Shown here piece by piece: positions 41,701-54,985 of a DNA stretch of 64,000 nucleotides; position 1 is the stretch's first letter, and the number at the start of each line of letters is the position of its first letter. Under the pieces are notes generated by a model. It had not been told where the DNA came from and searched no databases. It saw only the letters and a list, made by a program, of their open reading frames with translations. Origin of the DNA: Pholis gunnellus (Eukaryota; Chordata; Actinopteri; Perciformes; Pholidae); contig OU342806.1 of assembly GCA_910591455.2 (NCBI GenBank), positions 11,046,426 through 11,110,425 of the forward strand. The letters run 5' to 3'. A program made the translations under genes and the position numbers.

Positions 41701-41738
41701 CCATTATGTTGACCTAACTGACCTAACTGACCTAACTG
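41701..41738. repeat. Short tandem (TGACCTAAC)n
   Basis: About three and a half units of ACCTAACTG/GACCTAACT. Confidence 0.9.
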
Positions 41739-42122
41739 CATGACAACGATTGTGATGCATATAGTTTCTTGATAAATGACTTAAAATAATGCTTACAGTA
41801 ATGACTTAATAACAGGAACAGAACAGTGTTATAGCCGAGGGACATCCGCTGATGATCTGACTTTCTTGCCTCAAAAACACTCAAACTACATCTCACAGGG
41901 AGAGCAGTACAACCACCCCCATGGCAGTGCCACCTCCTCCGTCTGCCCCAGTGAGGCTGCCAGCCCGGTTTAACCCCTGTCTAGCCCTGGCACAACACCC
42001 CGTCCAGCCTGAATCACCCACTCATCTCGGCTGAGGCTTCTGCTGGAGAGACAGTAACAGACAGAAACTATGATTTATTATGACTGGTGCACACAGTCCC
42101 ATTGGTACCATATGTGCAAAAT

Positions 42123-42130
42123 ACACACAC

Positions 42131-42173
<43 letters not shown>
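42123..42173. repeat. (AC)n microsatellite
   Basis: About 50 bp of AC with three G-containing interruptions (GCAC). Confidence 0.97.
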
Positions 42174-42174
<1 letters not shown>

Positions 42175-43340
42175 CACAATCATAAAGTCTTGCCTACACA
42201 AACTCACTCAAATGCTTATGAGTGAGTGTTGTGATCCTGTGTGGAAGAACAGGTGAATTGCTAAAATAGCGTTGCCAGGCTTAGTGGGATGTAGAGTGCC
42301 AGTGATTGCTGATCGACAATCCTACAGACAATCCGATGGACTATACGATAGCTGATCCGATAGTCATCAGACAATCCAATCACCTCTGGCATTCTCTGTG
42401 ATCCCTTATTTTGAATTTAAATATAGCCGATCTCACTGCACAGCTGCTGTCATTGACCTGTATTATTGTTTATTCATTTCTATGAAGACATGTCAAACAT
42501 CAGCATCCTGTGCATAAATACATGTATGTTCCTGCCCTCAAATGCACACGGCTGCTCCACAAACAAATATACAATTGCACATACCTGTATGAATGCAAAA
42601 TACACATTCTCATCCACCACCCTTCATGTCTCCTGCAGTTAAAAGGGTGCTGGTATTTGTCTTTTCTTGGAATTGCAAATGGCTGCTGGTGTGCTTCCAG
42701 TTAATTGAGTGACATAACTTTGATCACAGCTCATTATTTATGGCTGCTATTCACTGCAGGGGAAGTTTGATTTATCAATGCCAGTTTGTTAGCAGCTGCT
42801 CTCGTTCCACTTCATGCCAGCTCAGGGGTTTGGGCAACATGTCTTCACATCAGAAAGCGGCAGAACATCATATTTGTTGTTGTATGTTTTGTCATTTGTC
42901 ATACGCACTTAGCCTGCCCACAAAGTTATTTTTGCTTTGCTCATGGGGGTCTGGCAAGGCTGCGGGGCCATTTGCTTTGACCATGCATCCCTTAATTTGT
43001 TCACTTATCCCCCAACCCCCTAAAAAATGATTGGACAAACATCCCAGTTGTTGGGCTGTCACTTTTCTTGCTTTGGATTTTATACCTGGCAATTCACAGA
43101 GAATCTCATATTTCATATTTTCCCTAAATTATCAACTGTAATCATTTTAAGAACTGAGGCTGCAAATTGGCAGTAGAGTTGCAGAGCCGTAATTCATTTT
43201 ATATGGAGCTAGATAAAATGGTTATTCATGGAGTTTGTTAAACAGACAGAGAGAGTAAGATGCAAATTTAGAAAAGGATCAAATGAAAGTTATTGTTACG
43301 TCTTCATTACTGTATCTCTTAGGTCGTTTATAACATCAAA

Positions 43341-43363
43341 AACAGACAGACAGACAGACAGAT
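43341..43363. repeat. (ACAG)n microsatellite
   Basis: Between five and six units of ACAG. Confidence 0.95.
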
Positions 43364-44910
43364 GACCCATGCTTGATACTATTTCCACGTTATGGAACTG
43401 GGCCAGAGGGATGTACAGCACAGAGGCACACAGTTTACTCTGCTGTACATTGTGTTCTGTTCACATGGTGCAGAAAATAGGCTACACAGATCATGTGGGC
43501 GGCCTACAGGAGGCACTGCTGTACTCTGAGGGGAGCTTTGTTGCTGCTCATGAAATGGAACAATCCATTAACAAGCACACAGCCCAGTTCTCCCAAACAG
43601 TGACATGATGTCCGTGCAGAGCACCATGTAATAGGTGTTTGTGTTATCTGTTATCTGCTTAGTGCTGACAAAGAGGACTGCATACAGTGTACGTAATGTA
43701 GACTGGACCCCCAACATCCAGCTTTGCAGGCACAAGAGCGGTGCAGCTAAAAAGAAGTTGGAAGAGATTTTTTTCATGTTTTTCTTGGCCTGTCACTCCT
43801 TTATCAACCATTAGCTATTGGATTTTCACTGTTAGAACAACCCTCTCTCCTTGCTTTAAGTCATTGAGATTTTCCCTAATTTTTGCCTTATACATTTTGT
43901 TTTCTGATACAAAAATACCGTGTGTAAAATTTCCGTAAAATGTAGTGCAAAGCGCGCCAGTCCCATCAGTGATGGTCCTGTAACTACACCTAAGTCTCAA
44001 ATTTCAGTGACGTCACAGTAAGATGTGCCATGCATAAACTGCACAAATCGAACAGTCATGAATGTAAAATGCTCAATGTTACAAGAGAGAAACCTTCCTA
44101 CTATTTGCATGTAAACAACTGGTCAGAGCCCTTGATTTTAAGAAGGTGGTGGATAGCTTTTAACTGTAACTGGTTTTAATGTAAGGTAGCTCTCTGCTAC
44201 ATAACATTCATGAATAAATTGACTACAGCTCTTTAGAACACAAAGACTGTCTACAGTGATCTGTATTTTATAGCGTATGAGTACAATTACAGGCTAAATG
44301 CATGATTTTGTCAGTCTGTAGTTGTACTTATTTCAACCATGCCTATCTTTCTATGGTTGACAGTGCTTCTGAATGTTGTATTGAACAGTTCACAGGTCTG
44401 TTAATTGCATGGTTACACACAGTGATCCCTGAGCAATTCAGGGGCCATACATAAATACAAAGATAATCGATTTTTCATAAATGATATCCCAACATTCTCT
44501 CTTTTTATCTCTCGATTGTGCTTTGTCTCATTCCCACTTTTTACCTCTCTTTTGACAAACATCCTCCTCTCTTCTCTCCTTCCTATTATTCATCTAATCT
44601 GCTGTGTACCTTTCATTGGCCATCTGTTCTTTTGTTTAATGTCTCACACTCTGCTCTCTAAAGTTGTATCACTCCTTCCTAACACACTGACATACATTTC
44701 TGAATTGGTGACCTACATTCACAACTTCACATCTTTCCTCTCTCCCTCTTCATCCCTCCCCTTTGTTATCTCTCTTTGTCTCCCTCTCTCATCCCGTTTA
44801 CCTTTCACACACACTGTTGTTTAGTTCAATATGAAGGTTTTCATCCAGTGTCCCATGTCTGTTTTGATAGATTTATCATACGTACTGCATGATTAAAGAG
44901 ATTTTCTAGT

Positions 44911-45090
44911 GGTGGAAGAAGAACTCAGTTCCTTGACATAAATTACAGTATTAGTCCCACTGCAAGACAATTATTATATGGGCTCAAATATAAGATGTTT
45001 TTTATGGAAATTATTGTTAAAATGTTGGATTGTGTTAAATTCAAGAACTAGACCATTTATTCATTTTAATTTAAGTTGTTGAGGAGATTA
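44911..45090 (+). repeat. Teleost AGTGGTGGAAGAAG repeat, left end
   Basis: TAGTGGTGGAAGAAGAACTC then AGTTCCTTGACATAAATTAC and AGTATTAGTCCCACTGCAAG is the diverged 5' end of the ubiquitous fish repeat whose 3' end is at 7978. Confidence 0.55.
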
Positions 45091-48000
45091 TTCATATATC
45101 ACATCAGTTTATAAAAAACATTATTCATTATAAAAGAGAAAAAAACTTTAACAAAAGTAAAACTACAGTAACAATCTGACCACCGGTCTCTCCTGATATT
45201 TTCACTTTTCAGTCAAACCAACTGCCTGGACGAATAAATGAATATTCAGCAAAACACATTACATACAGCATGTGGGCAAATAACAATTTAATAAATTTAA
45301 CAATTTATCATTGAATGCTTGTGCACTGTCAATTATTACAAAACAAGCAGCAGAATTAGTTCTTTAATAACGTTAAATGATGAAAATTATGAGAAAACCT
45401 ATCAGCAGATTCACTATGAGAAGCGAACGCAAATGTCCCTTGCACTCGCAATGCCCATTAAGCTTTGACAACAAAATAAGTTTGAACATCTATTAGTGAT
45501 ACAGCTTGGAAAAGAGCAAAAAGGTCCATCATAACATTACACATAACTCAATAATATGAAGCCAGCAAGTATTCAACATCTGAAGGTGATGAGAAACGAG
45601 GCCACTCCACCTTCACCTGTTCTTCCTGACTGCTGCTTTTTCCTAACAACAGTTTCATATCCTGATGGAAGCAGTCTTCTGCTGTATTCTTCATTTTAAC
45701 TTTATATGCTTCCTTCAATGAAAGTGTCTTTTTTTTATCTCCTGCAATCTGTCTCTCTCTTTTCCATAAAATTCTTCATCTCTATTTCTGTACCTCTTTT
45801 TTCTCTCCCTTTGATTTTCTTTCTCATCTTTACTTTCCTTGTTTTTTCGTCCTCCTTCCTACCACTACACCCCGTTCCTCTGTCCTTCTTCCCTTTATCA
45901 CCGACTCACTCTCTGTGGGCACTGAATGGTTGCTGACTGATGTTTCTCTGTGCAGCAGGTGATCAATCAGCCCTCAACACCGGGGTGCCACAGCAGGCGG
46001 CCATGACACGTGCTTGTGGGTTGACAACCCCCCCGCCCCCCTACCCAAATCTGAAATGCATGCACTCACAGATGCACCAACCCTGTCTTAGCTGAGCTAT
46101 ACTGTGTCCTCCACACCTATTCATGCAGAACTTTTTGATGCTGAATTTTCAACCAATCCCTCACAGAATTTCCATTTTTTCTTTGCAACCCCTACAGCTG
46201 GCTACTTGGTTTTCTTGCCTTTTTGACCAATGAAACATATTCTTATTTGACTCTGTAATTATAATTAATAATTAAATAATTAAAGAAATTGTAATAGATA
46301 CAGATACAGTTTTACTTACATCTAAAATTGTAAAGTGCACTTAAATGTACCTTTATTACTGTAGGTTACATTAACTCTGAGATTTGTTTTGTCGTCTATT
46401 ATTCTCCAAAACTATGATACTGAAATGGTGGATTTTTTAACAATCTATTCTAAATATGCATCTTTAGCATTCTGATTTGTGTGAATCAGAACTTTTGAGT
46501 AAATCAGAACTTCTTTTTCATCTTCATCATTTTCATTTACAAGCCTTGTTTTTAAAACCTTGGCAGCACTTTCTGTGCAGCCAGCTGGCCACAGTACCAC
46601 AATCTCACATGTTTTTTTGAGTGCTGTTTTATAAGTTTTATTTCACACAGGCCTTGTCCTCCAGCCCGCCAGCCCACTCACTCCTGCAAAACAGCACACT
46701 GAAAATTGCATGTACCAGTTCAGCAATCACGGAAAACTTGCCAGTAATGCATTTTTGTTTGGTGTTTTTCTGTCATTATTCTGTTACTGTTGCTCTGCTT
46801 TCTTCCTCATTAGCCCCTTACTAGCAGCTCTGCAGTCATTCTGATTGGCCGTTCTATGCTGCTTGTACTTTTTAAAATGGGAAATCTTCAATTTACAGTG
46901 AGACTGCCTTAAAGTGATATTTACATGTTCCTCATGTTTGGCTCAGCCCTTCTCTGTTCCCCTGCCGGTTATATCCTGCCATTAAAGACGTATACGAAGA
47001 GGGCCTCAGTTATTACTTTTTGCTTATTTCTCTCTAACCTACCACTTGATAAACACGAGGCTCCAATTTTATTCTAAATATGCATCTTCAGTACATCAAG
47101 CTGCACACATAAATCAATTGTGGTGCTATTATGTAGATTTGAACAATTTCTTTTTTCATCATTTTCATAAACTCTCCTAAATAGGAGAGTTTTCCCACTG
47201 AAAGGTAAAAGCAAGAAGAAACGTGAACATGAAAATAAACGCCTCTCAGGGCTATCGATGGGATTTTTGTTCTGTTAGCATTTGTTTGACAGAAACACAT
47301 GTCAACAGATGTTCTGCTATTTCATATAGAATCAGATCCAGAATCAGCTTCTAAAGTAATATTAACATCACTGTGTACATACACATAAATCTTCCTGGTA
47401 GAGTTTCCAACCCAAAGTGTGTCAAATGAAGTGGAACGTCTCTCGTGTCACTAAAGAATATACAGTATGATGGTGTTAAGTCTAATAAACTCAACTGGGT
47501 CAGAGTAAGAGCTTTCAGTACAGTTATTCTTTCCCCTCTATCCTTGGGACAAAATAACGTATAAAAAGAACATAAAAGCTTGGCTGTCACTCTCAGGGTT
47601 GTTGGTATGCTGTTGAATTTTGCACTACTTTATCACATTTGCTTGTCCCCTGAAGTGATCAGTTCTCTCATAGCAGTGAGACAATATTCAGTGTTTCTGC
47701 TGTCTGGATGACAGGCTAAAAATACACTTGTGCAAACAGGCTGACTCATTACTGAACCAGCTGACAAAGTCTTCTGTCCACACTCAGTTATGACCATCAG
47801 CCTCACTCACACCATGTACAACAATCTGTCTCGGCTAGTCTGAAAAAGGGTTCATAGCACCTCGATGCCTTCAAATGTTCATCTGTAGTGCAAAAGGGAC
47901 ACTGCAGGCCATCCAGTATATATTTACACAACTTTAAAATTGAAATAAACGAACGCTTTTTCAGAGCAAAAACTGAGATGATGTGACAGGCTACATGCAT

Positions 48001-48401
48001 GCAGGTATTAAGTGATATACGTGTACTCTACTTATGTCTTTATATTTATCTGCGCACTCTATCAATCATTTTGTTGTATTGTTTTAGTGCCCGATAAACA
48101 TTCTTCCTGGAAAAACTTAGAATGTTTGTGAAATCCTGTGAAAGAGCTGCAAAAAAAGTAAGTATCAGCCTAATGATCCATCAGTTTGGTGTAACACATG
48201 AAAAGGGAGCGGAGTGATAAAAAAGTAGTTATTTTTGCTCAGACTGTGACCTGGAACTTGTCAGAAGAAAAAGACAAGAAGAGGAGGAAATCGAGCAAAG
48301 AGAGAGAGAGAGAGAAAAAGATGTCTAAAGGTACGTAGAGGATAGACTACTAGAAAGCACTGACAGTTGCTAGTTGGTAGCATCAGTTGCCATGGAGACC
48401 A

Positions 48402-48402
<1 letters not shown>

Positions 48403-48452
<50 letters not shown>
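48403..48452. repeat. (CA)25 microsatellite
   Basis: 50 bp of uninterrupted CA just left of the LINE fossil. Confidence 0.99.
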
Positions 48453-48453
<1 letters not shown>

Positions 48454-48469
48454 CAGAATGCAGACAAAT

Positions 48470-50695
48470 GGAATATGAAGTGTGCAGGCCAAGAAGAAAC
48501 ATAAACAAAAGACGCTATATGAAAACCCTGAATGCCATTATGCAGTTTACATCATCCTCAATGTCAAGATAAGTAAAAAAAATAATCTGATCTTCCACAT
48601 CAAACATCCACAGTTATGGAAAATGATATTTGTAATAGCTACATGCAGACCTTCAAAGAGGGAATCGACCGTGACGGCAGAATAACCGAGGACCGAGTAC
48701 AGAACAAGCGGAGGAGAGAGAACCACCAGAGAAGAAAGACCCTGACTGATAACCTCTCAACCCTGAAGAAGTCTTTTTTTCACTGTAGCTGGACTTCACA
48801 GAGTTTAGAGAACTGATACCTCACAGGACTCAACAACCTCCAGCAACTGTGAGAAGAGCTCCAAAAAATCAAGAGAGTATTGATGACCTCAGACGGACCA
48901 CCTAAACCCTCCAGGAGAAGAACACCAGTCTGCAGGCCCAGAGGATCAAGATGAAGGAGGACACAGAGAACAGAGATGGGAGCCTCAGGATACAGCTGGG
49001 ACTCATTAGCAGCCACTACTCAGCCCAAATCCCCACCACTTGCTTGCAGACATATAATCTCGTCACCCTGCTTGACCCCACCGTCCCCATCCCCAGAGAA
49101 CCACTCCCTCAACAGCAGCTGACCTACGCGTTACTGTCCTGCCCACACCAGCTCCTCAGCCTGCACCGCCAAACGTCTCTGAGCTGGAGGAGATCAAACA
49201 GATGGTACACAGTCTGTGCAGTGGAATAGTGAGATTGATGTAAAATCAGTCATATTAGTTCATTCTTGTATGAACAAAGTCCGGTTCAATCTCCTTTTTT
49301 CCCCCCTTTTTTCTTTGCGCCATGTATATTAACATTCCACCATCTGAGTCCCCATACTTCTATGATGATATATTTCCCAGCCTTGAATCAGAGATGTGCC
49401 ATTAACAGGGTCAGGTGAATTCAATAATCTGTGGTGATTGTAGTGCCCGGACGGGTACACGTTCCAAAGGAGACAATTTTATCACCCAGCAAACTCCTAC
49501 TAATCACCTACATCTGCCTCCTAGAAACCTGATGACACTGTGATTAACAGAAATGGGAAGGAGCTGTTACAACTCTCAGAAGCCTCAGTCTGTACATCGT
49601 CAACGGTCGGGTATAGGGGACTCTTTGGGAAGTTTCACTTGTTGTTTAACCCTTGGCAACAGCAGTATGGACAATATGATCACACACATGGACGCCTTCT
49701 CCCCTTCAGTGCATTCACAGTCAAGCCCTAAACCCTTTTATCAGACCACATCACCCTCTTCTTCAAACCGATCACACACACTAAACCTAACCAGCTGTTC
49801 AACATACCTAAGAAATGTAGATATATAGCCTCAGACAGCACTGAGCAATACCAAGAGGCAAGCAATAGTGAAGAGATAGATGAAAGGGGTGTCAAATATT
49901 TCATGAAAACGATGTTTTTGAATAAAAAATAAGCATTACAATTGGAAACAAAAGAACCAAATTGCTTCACACAGTACTGTGAGGTGAAACAGGGCTACAA
50001 TATGAGCCCAAATCTCTGCAACACATAAATAAGTCACCAGTCCCTGATGTGACTCTGCAGGACAAAGAAGTAAAATGTCTGATGTCTGCTGATGGCTTGA
50101 TTCTCCTGTCCCCCTCCAAAAAAACTGGAGAGAAACAGGAGAAAAAGCTACTCTCTAAAAAAAATGTATTCACATTGGGAAATTGAGCATACAAAACATT
50201 ATACGTACTGTATTTAGGCTTAAACATCAGTTCCACTGGACATTTTGGCATGGCTGTAAGTGAGATGAAGGCGATAGCAAGAAGGGATTTTTATGCCATC
50301 CAAAGAAAAACTCAGATGGGGCCATTACCCTCTAATAATCAAATTTGGAAAGTGAGCCATCAAATTTTATAGACAAGAGTCCTCTGCCCACACACACCAG
50401 GGCTTCAGGGCAGACACCAAAGAATCTGGTCCAATCAAATCAAAACAAAAAGAAAATTACATTATATATTGGAATGAAACCAGCAAATCACAGAGTAAAT
50501 CACATTTATATGTGACATTATAAGAGAGTACACGGTGGCCGAGTACCTGCCAAAGTGACTGATAGGAAACTTTGACAATGTACAGACTGAGTGGACTCAG
50601 CCTGTCCACAGCAACAGGTTGTCACAGGCAGAACAGACTACCCAGGGACACCAGGCTGTAGTAATGTTGTCAAAAAAAGAATCTCACTTCATACT
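48470..50695 (+). mobile_element. Degraded Tx1-like (L1-clade) LINE
   Basis: Frame-shifted and stop-ridden plus-strand traces in the order of a non-LTR retrotransposon ORF2. The endonuclease shows ESPYFYDDIFPSLESE (about 49347), then GKELLQLSEASVC, GDSLGSFTCCLTLGNSSMDN and MITHMDAF (to about 49720). The reverse transcriptase shows VKQGYNMSPNLCNT (about 49985) and VTLQDKEVKCLMSADGLILL (about 50050-50110), where SADG stands for the catalytic YADD. Further on lie STGHFGMAVSEMKAIARRDF and YTVAEYLPK. The 5' part (48470-49200) may be ORF1 remains. The left border is uncertain. Inactive. Confidence 0.75.
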
Positions 50696-51119
50696 GTAAG
50701 AAATAAAAGAATGTAGGGGAAATAAAAATAAAGTATATCCTGAGTTTATCCATCTCCTAAATCCAACTGCCATATTTATGTTGGGAGAAAAATCTATGTG
50801 CAATATTAGTAGCAAAATATGTTGACTGATGTTATACATTAAACGGTGCTAAAAGCTCTGCAGTAAAGGTTTCTGATTGATTACATCTGTAAAATAATCT
50901 GTTTAAAGTTCATTTGTAATGTAGTTATTAGCTATTTATTTTTCTTGTGTAAAACATATTTATTAAATAATATGTTATTTAGCGTTGGCAATAATTTAAC
51001 CTCAACATTCATGCTTATTTTAATCATTTTAAATGCAGAACTACTGCAGGAGCTTTGCCAAAGATCGAATTTCAGTCTTGATTAGGAGAGAGAAAGAGAA
51101 AGATAGATGAATGGATGAA

Positions 51120-51163
51120 TAGATAGATAGATAGATAGAAAGAAAGAAAGAAAGAAAGAAAGA
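51120..51163. repeat. (GATA)n-(GAAA)n compound microsatellite
   Basis: About five units of TAGA followed by about six units of AAAG. Confidence 0.96.
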
Positions 51164-51698
51164 GCATATCTCTCCACATCTCCACATGCTGTTCAGATGA
51201 CACTGATCTCTGCAGTGAGAGAGAAGGGAACACTGTGCTCTCGCCTGCAATTTCTTGTTTTTATCACGTCAGTCAGAGTTGAGCAACACCAGAAGAATGA
51301 GTAACTTTATAACTATAATGGAATGGATTAGTAACACTGACCTATATTAAAACAAAGTAAAACAGCTACAAAGCATAATACTGTAGCTGTTCTTTTACAA
51401 GATGTTAACAAAGCTGCAGACTGTTTTACCTGTTTTTCAAACCCGTTTTGTTTTTCTTCCTGAACTGTTAAAATGAGATATGGAGCAAGTTAACATCTAA
51501 GAATGTGCTATATATAATGTAATATTAAACATATGTGATACAATTGAGAAAAACATTTTCTATTTAATTTATATATATTGCTTATTTGCCAGGAATTTCT
51601 TCATTTCTATTTATTTTTTTAAAATTGTTATACATACTTACAGAGTGATGTGTATGTGGTCTATAATCTGTGCGTATATTTGCATGTGTATTTGGGTT

Positions 51699-51702
<4 letters not shown>

Positions 51703-51792
<90 letters not shown>
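51703..51792. repeat. (TG)45 microsatellite
   Basis: 90 bp of uninterrupted TG. Confidence 0.99.
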
Positions 51793-51793
<1 letters not shown>

Positions 51794-52427
51794 ACACGTT
51801 TGGAAATGCATCTGAACTGCAGCATACTGACAAAACTACTGATCAACCAATGAGTAATCAATCCAAAGTTCCCTTGCATACAAATTCCACCTGCTAGCAG
51901 AGAAAACATTGGATCTGACCTGGAAGTGTCATCCTGTCCTCCTGAATGTGTCTTTCTGAAGCTTGTTAGCCAAAATGTGAGAACAGATTCTACACTGAGC
52001 GTGTCTCACAAAATCAGGATTTTGTGCTCACTTCTGCTCACAAGAATCTTTCCCCGCACCTTCGTAAAACACGAGTTTCAGTCTGATATATGGAGCTTGA
52101 ATGTCAAAAAATGGTCATATACATCTTTGTGTACATCTACAGTAATAAGTGCGTCCTGATTACCTGGTTAAGAAAGAATGACGGAAGAATAAAAATTGAA
52201 TAAAATGACCTAATCTAAAGGTAACACAAATAGCATGTTAAAAATTGGAACCCTTGACTCTCATTCAACTCTGCTAGGAACCAAAACACCAAAACACCAA
52301 AACACCATACAGAGACCTCTTTGTAGCGTCACCACAAAGCAGGCAAACCACAGGATTGTGTGACAGTAGATATGTGATATTCAGTAATATATTATTCAGT
52401 GATATTCAGTAGAACAACTAAGACTTA

Positions 52428-52482
52428 GATGGGTTATCGATTACCAAAATAGTTTTTCATTTTCTGTTGAGTGTCTAATTAA
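52428..52482. repeat. Fragment of the GTTGCAACTAA-type repeat
   Basis: GGGTTATCGATTACCAAAAT, AGTTTTTCATTTTCTGTTG and GTGTCTAATTAA fit the right part of the same family as 6672-7034. Confidence 0.4.
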
Positions 52483-53756
52483 ACAACTGCTTGCTTCAGG
52501 TGTGTTGTGCTTGTGTTACACATTGAAATTTTTAAGCAGGTTCTCATCAAAAAGTGACTGAAATGTAGCGACCACACTCACAGCAACTACTGTTTACTCC
52601 TCGTAACACACACCTCATCATTATCCTGTTTATATCTGTCCATCATATTTAATGACATATGAGGTTCAGTTACAGTCTCGACTAATAATGCTCTTGCTGC
52701 TACCTTTTTTCAGAGAGGTTAAATAAACACACAGCGCAGGAACACACAGCAAGACTGGCTATAAGTCACTGGAATAAACTTGTTTTTGATTTTCCCACTA
52801 GGTCGCTTGTATTGATGACGCATGGCAATGGTCATCAAAACTGTCAATTGAATGAGTTGTTTATGAATTGTCATAAAAATCCAGTCTAGACACGAACAGA
52901 CCAGACTCGAACTAAAGTGAAATCACCTAAATCTCCTGGAAAAATGTATTCCAGTGTGCCAGAAAAGAAACTTCAGACAATGTATAACTCACATTCAGGA
53001 GGAAAACAGTGGACCAGCTCATATAAATACTGGAGGATACATTTCTGAGAATGAATGTTTATTCTTGACCTTTGGGAAAAGTGTAACCCAACGTAAACTC
53101 AAAAAGATCAGCTTACTAACTTTCAGAGTTAACTTTTCAACCGCACCTCTCGGCTTCCAGCAAATATAGCGTTGGAAGCTAAAGACTGAACCTTTGACCT
53201 CAGAGTACTGTTACCTACTTGAAGAGGACTTATGACCCGAGTCCCATGAGGTGTCGTGTGGGGGGCACTGCAGTAGTATATGGTGCCAGTCTCCATTTGG
53301 CACAGGCTCAAACTGCACTGCAGTTTTGTGAGCTCCATAATCCAAAATTGTCTATCAGAGCTCAGGGAGGATTTCCAGCCAGTATGTTGTGCCAAAGTTC
53401 TGTCCTGAGGGATGTGTTGTACTTTACACCCTCTGCCTGGGTGTGATCCCATTATGGTCTCATTGGCTGGCTGTTAATATACAGCGATGCCGGGGTGAAA
53501 ATGAGGTCGCAGGACTGAGAGAGAGAGGTTTCCCAAAGCCTCTCACTATGGATGTTAATTGGTGCTCCAGTCAGCCAGGGGCAGCTATCCGACTGCAGTG
53601 TAATTCGGCAGAGTGGAGAGTTGGCCAGACTGGTCACTCCTCTGCCTCTTTTCCCTGGTCTGTCTTTGTCATAATTAGCTTGCACTCAGTCACTACTTCA
53701 CACGGATGATTTGACATGAATGGAATGGAGGCAGAGGGGGAAAAAAAAGAGTGTGT

Positions 53757-53777
53757 CAGAGAGAGAGAGAGAGAGAG
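53757..53777. repeat. (GA)n short microsatellite
   Basis: About ten GA units. Confidence 0.93.
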
Positions 53778-54869
53778 CAGGAAAAATGGGGAGGGACTTT
53801 CAACTCAAGGAAGGAAATATGCCTGCAGTTTCCAAGGTGATAATGAAGTGCCAATTATGGTATGTCACTTTCCCCATGTTACATGAATAAGTGGCCCTTT
53901 TTTTTTTTTATCCCAGCAGCTCTCATTCTTTGCAGCTAGTATTAATTCACTCTAATCTGTATTCTATAATTCATGAGTAGAAATTACAAAATTTGCGTAT
54001 GGTACACGAGACAATTGAAGAATGACGAAAACATTGTCAGAGTAAGGACAGCAAATCCACTTGAACAAAAGGTATCGTCTGTAACAATGTGAATGCAGGC
54101 TGGGCACGGCTGCACGTGGTGCCCAAATCAGTGACAGCTGTAGCTAAATCTGAAAAAAAAGATATCTGAAACACCTTTTTTAAACATTTAAGACCCAAAA
54201 TAACCCTTACCCAAATACCACCATTCATCAAAATTCATCTTTCAAAACTACCATCATTCACCACCAATCCTTACCCTACACCTAACCCACCAGTGGGCAG
54301 GTGGATTTTAAAATCTATGTAAGTCATTTTAAGATTGACCAACTGACAACATTTTAAAAGAAGAAACAGCAGGATAACTCCAGTTAACATTTGAAACAAG
54401 AAACAGAATCATGAAATCATAATTCCTGAGGAAAGACTGACATTACTCTAAACCAGACAAATTCATTGTAAACATTTCTGAGATTAAAGATTAGGGAGGA
54501 TACAATAAACAGCTTGCTGACTCAAGACAGTTTACCTTACGAGGGAGACAGATAAGTCTTTACTCTTGTTAAGACTCTGTTTGCTGGAGAGGCGTCAGGA
54601 TGCCGCTCATTGTCAACTAAACCTCACTTCAAACCCCATGCTGCCACCGGTCACTGAGATTCAAAGACTCAAAGACTCAAAAGGTGCCCAGCATCACAAA
54701 GTGGTGGATTTGAGTAAGGTTACATGTTTTGCAGATGTCTCTTAAGTCTTGGAATGGCAAACAATACCACTAGTTTTAACTGAACAACATGATGGGGACT
54801 GTGACTGGCCTGAGCACAGGTAAAGGGCCACAGTGCCAACCTGTCTTCTCTCTAGCATGTTTCTAGTCT

Positions 54870-54985
54870 TCAGACCACTCAAAGCACTTTCACACACATT
54901 CACATCCATCCATACACCTGCCCAACTAACTAACAATTATACCCATTCAAGGAGCATTTTGGGGTTAAGTGTCTTGCCCATAATA
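54870..54985. repeat. Teleost retroposon 3'-end fragment
   Basis: CACTTTCACACACATTCACA, TCCATACACCTGCC, then GGAGCATTTTGGGGTTAAGT and GTCTTGCCC. This is the familiar fish repeat text (GGAGCAATTTGGGGTTCAGTGTCTTGCCC) often seen in degraded LINE/SINE tails. Confidence 0.5.

Noticed and set aside
43341..43363. Possible CRISPR-like repeats among short tandem arrays
   Set aside because: They are eukaryotic microsatellites with no spacers.
43369..43608. 79-codon plus-strand ORF near a (CAGA) tract
   Set aside because: No homology recognised, no conserved motif and no neighbouring exons.
44516..44824. 102-codon Leu/Ser/Phe-rich ORF resembling a membrane protein
   Set aside because: It comes from a pyrimidine-rich low-complexity stretch (TCTCTT, CCTCTC); the hydrophobicity follows from base composition.
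53129..53709. Overlapping 75-107-codon ORFs on both strands
   Set aside because: No recognisable domain and no splice partners; the stretch is merely GC-balanced and therefore stop-poor.
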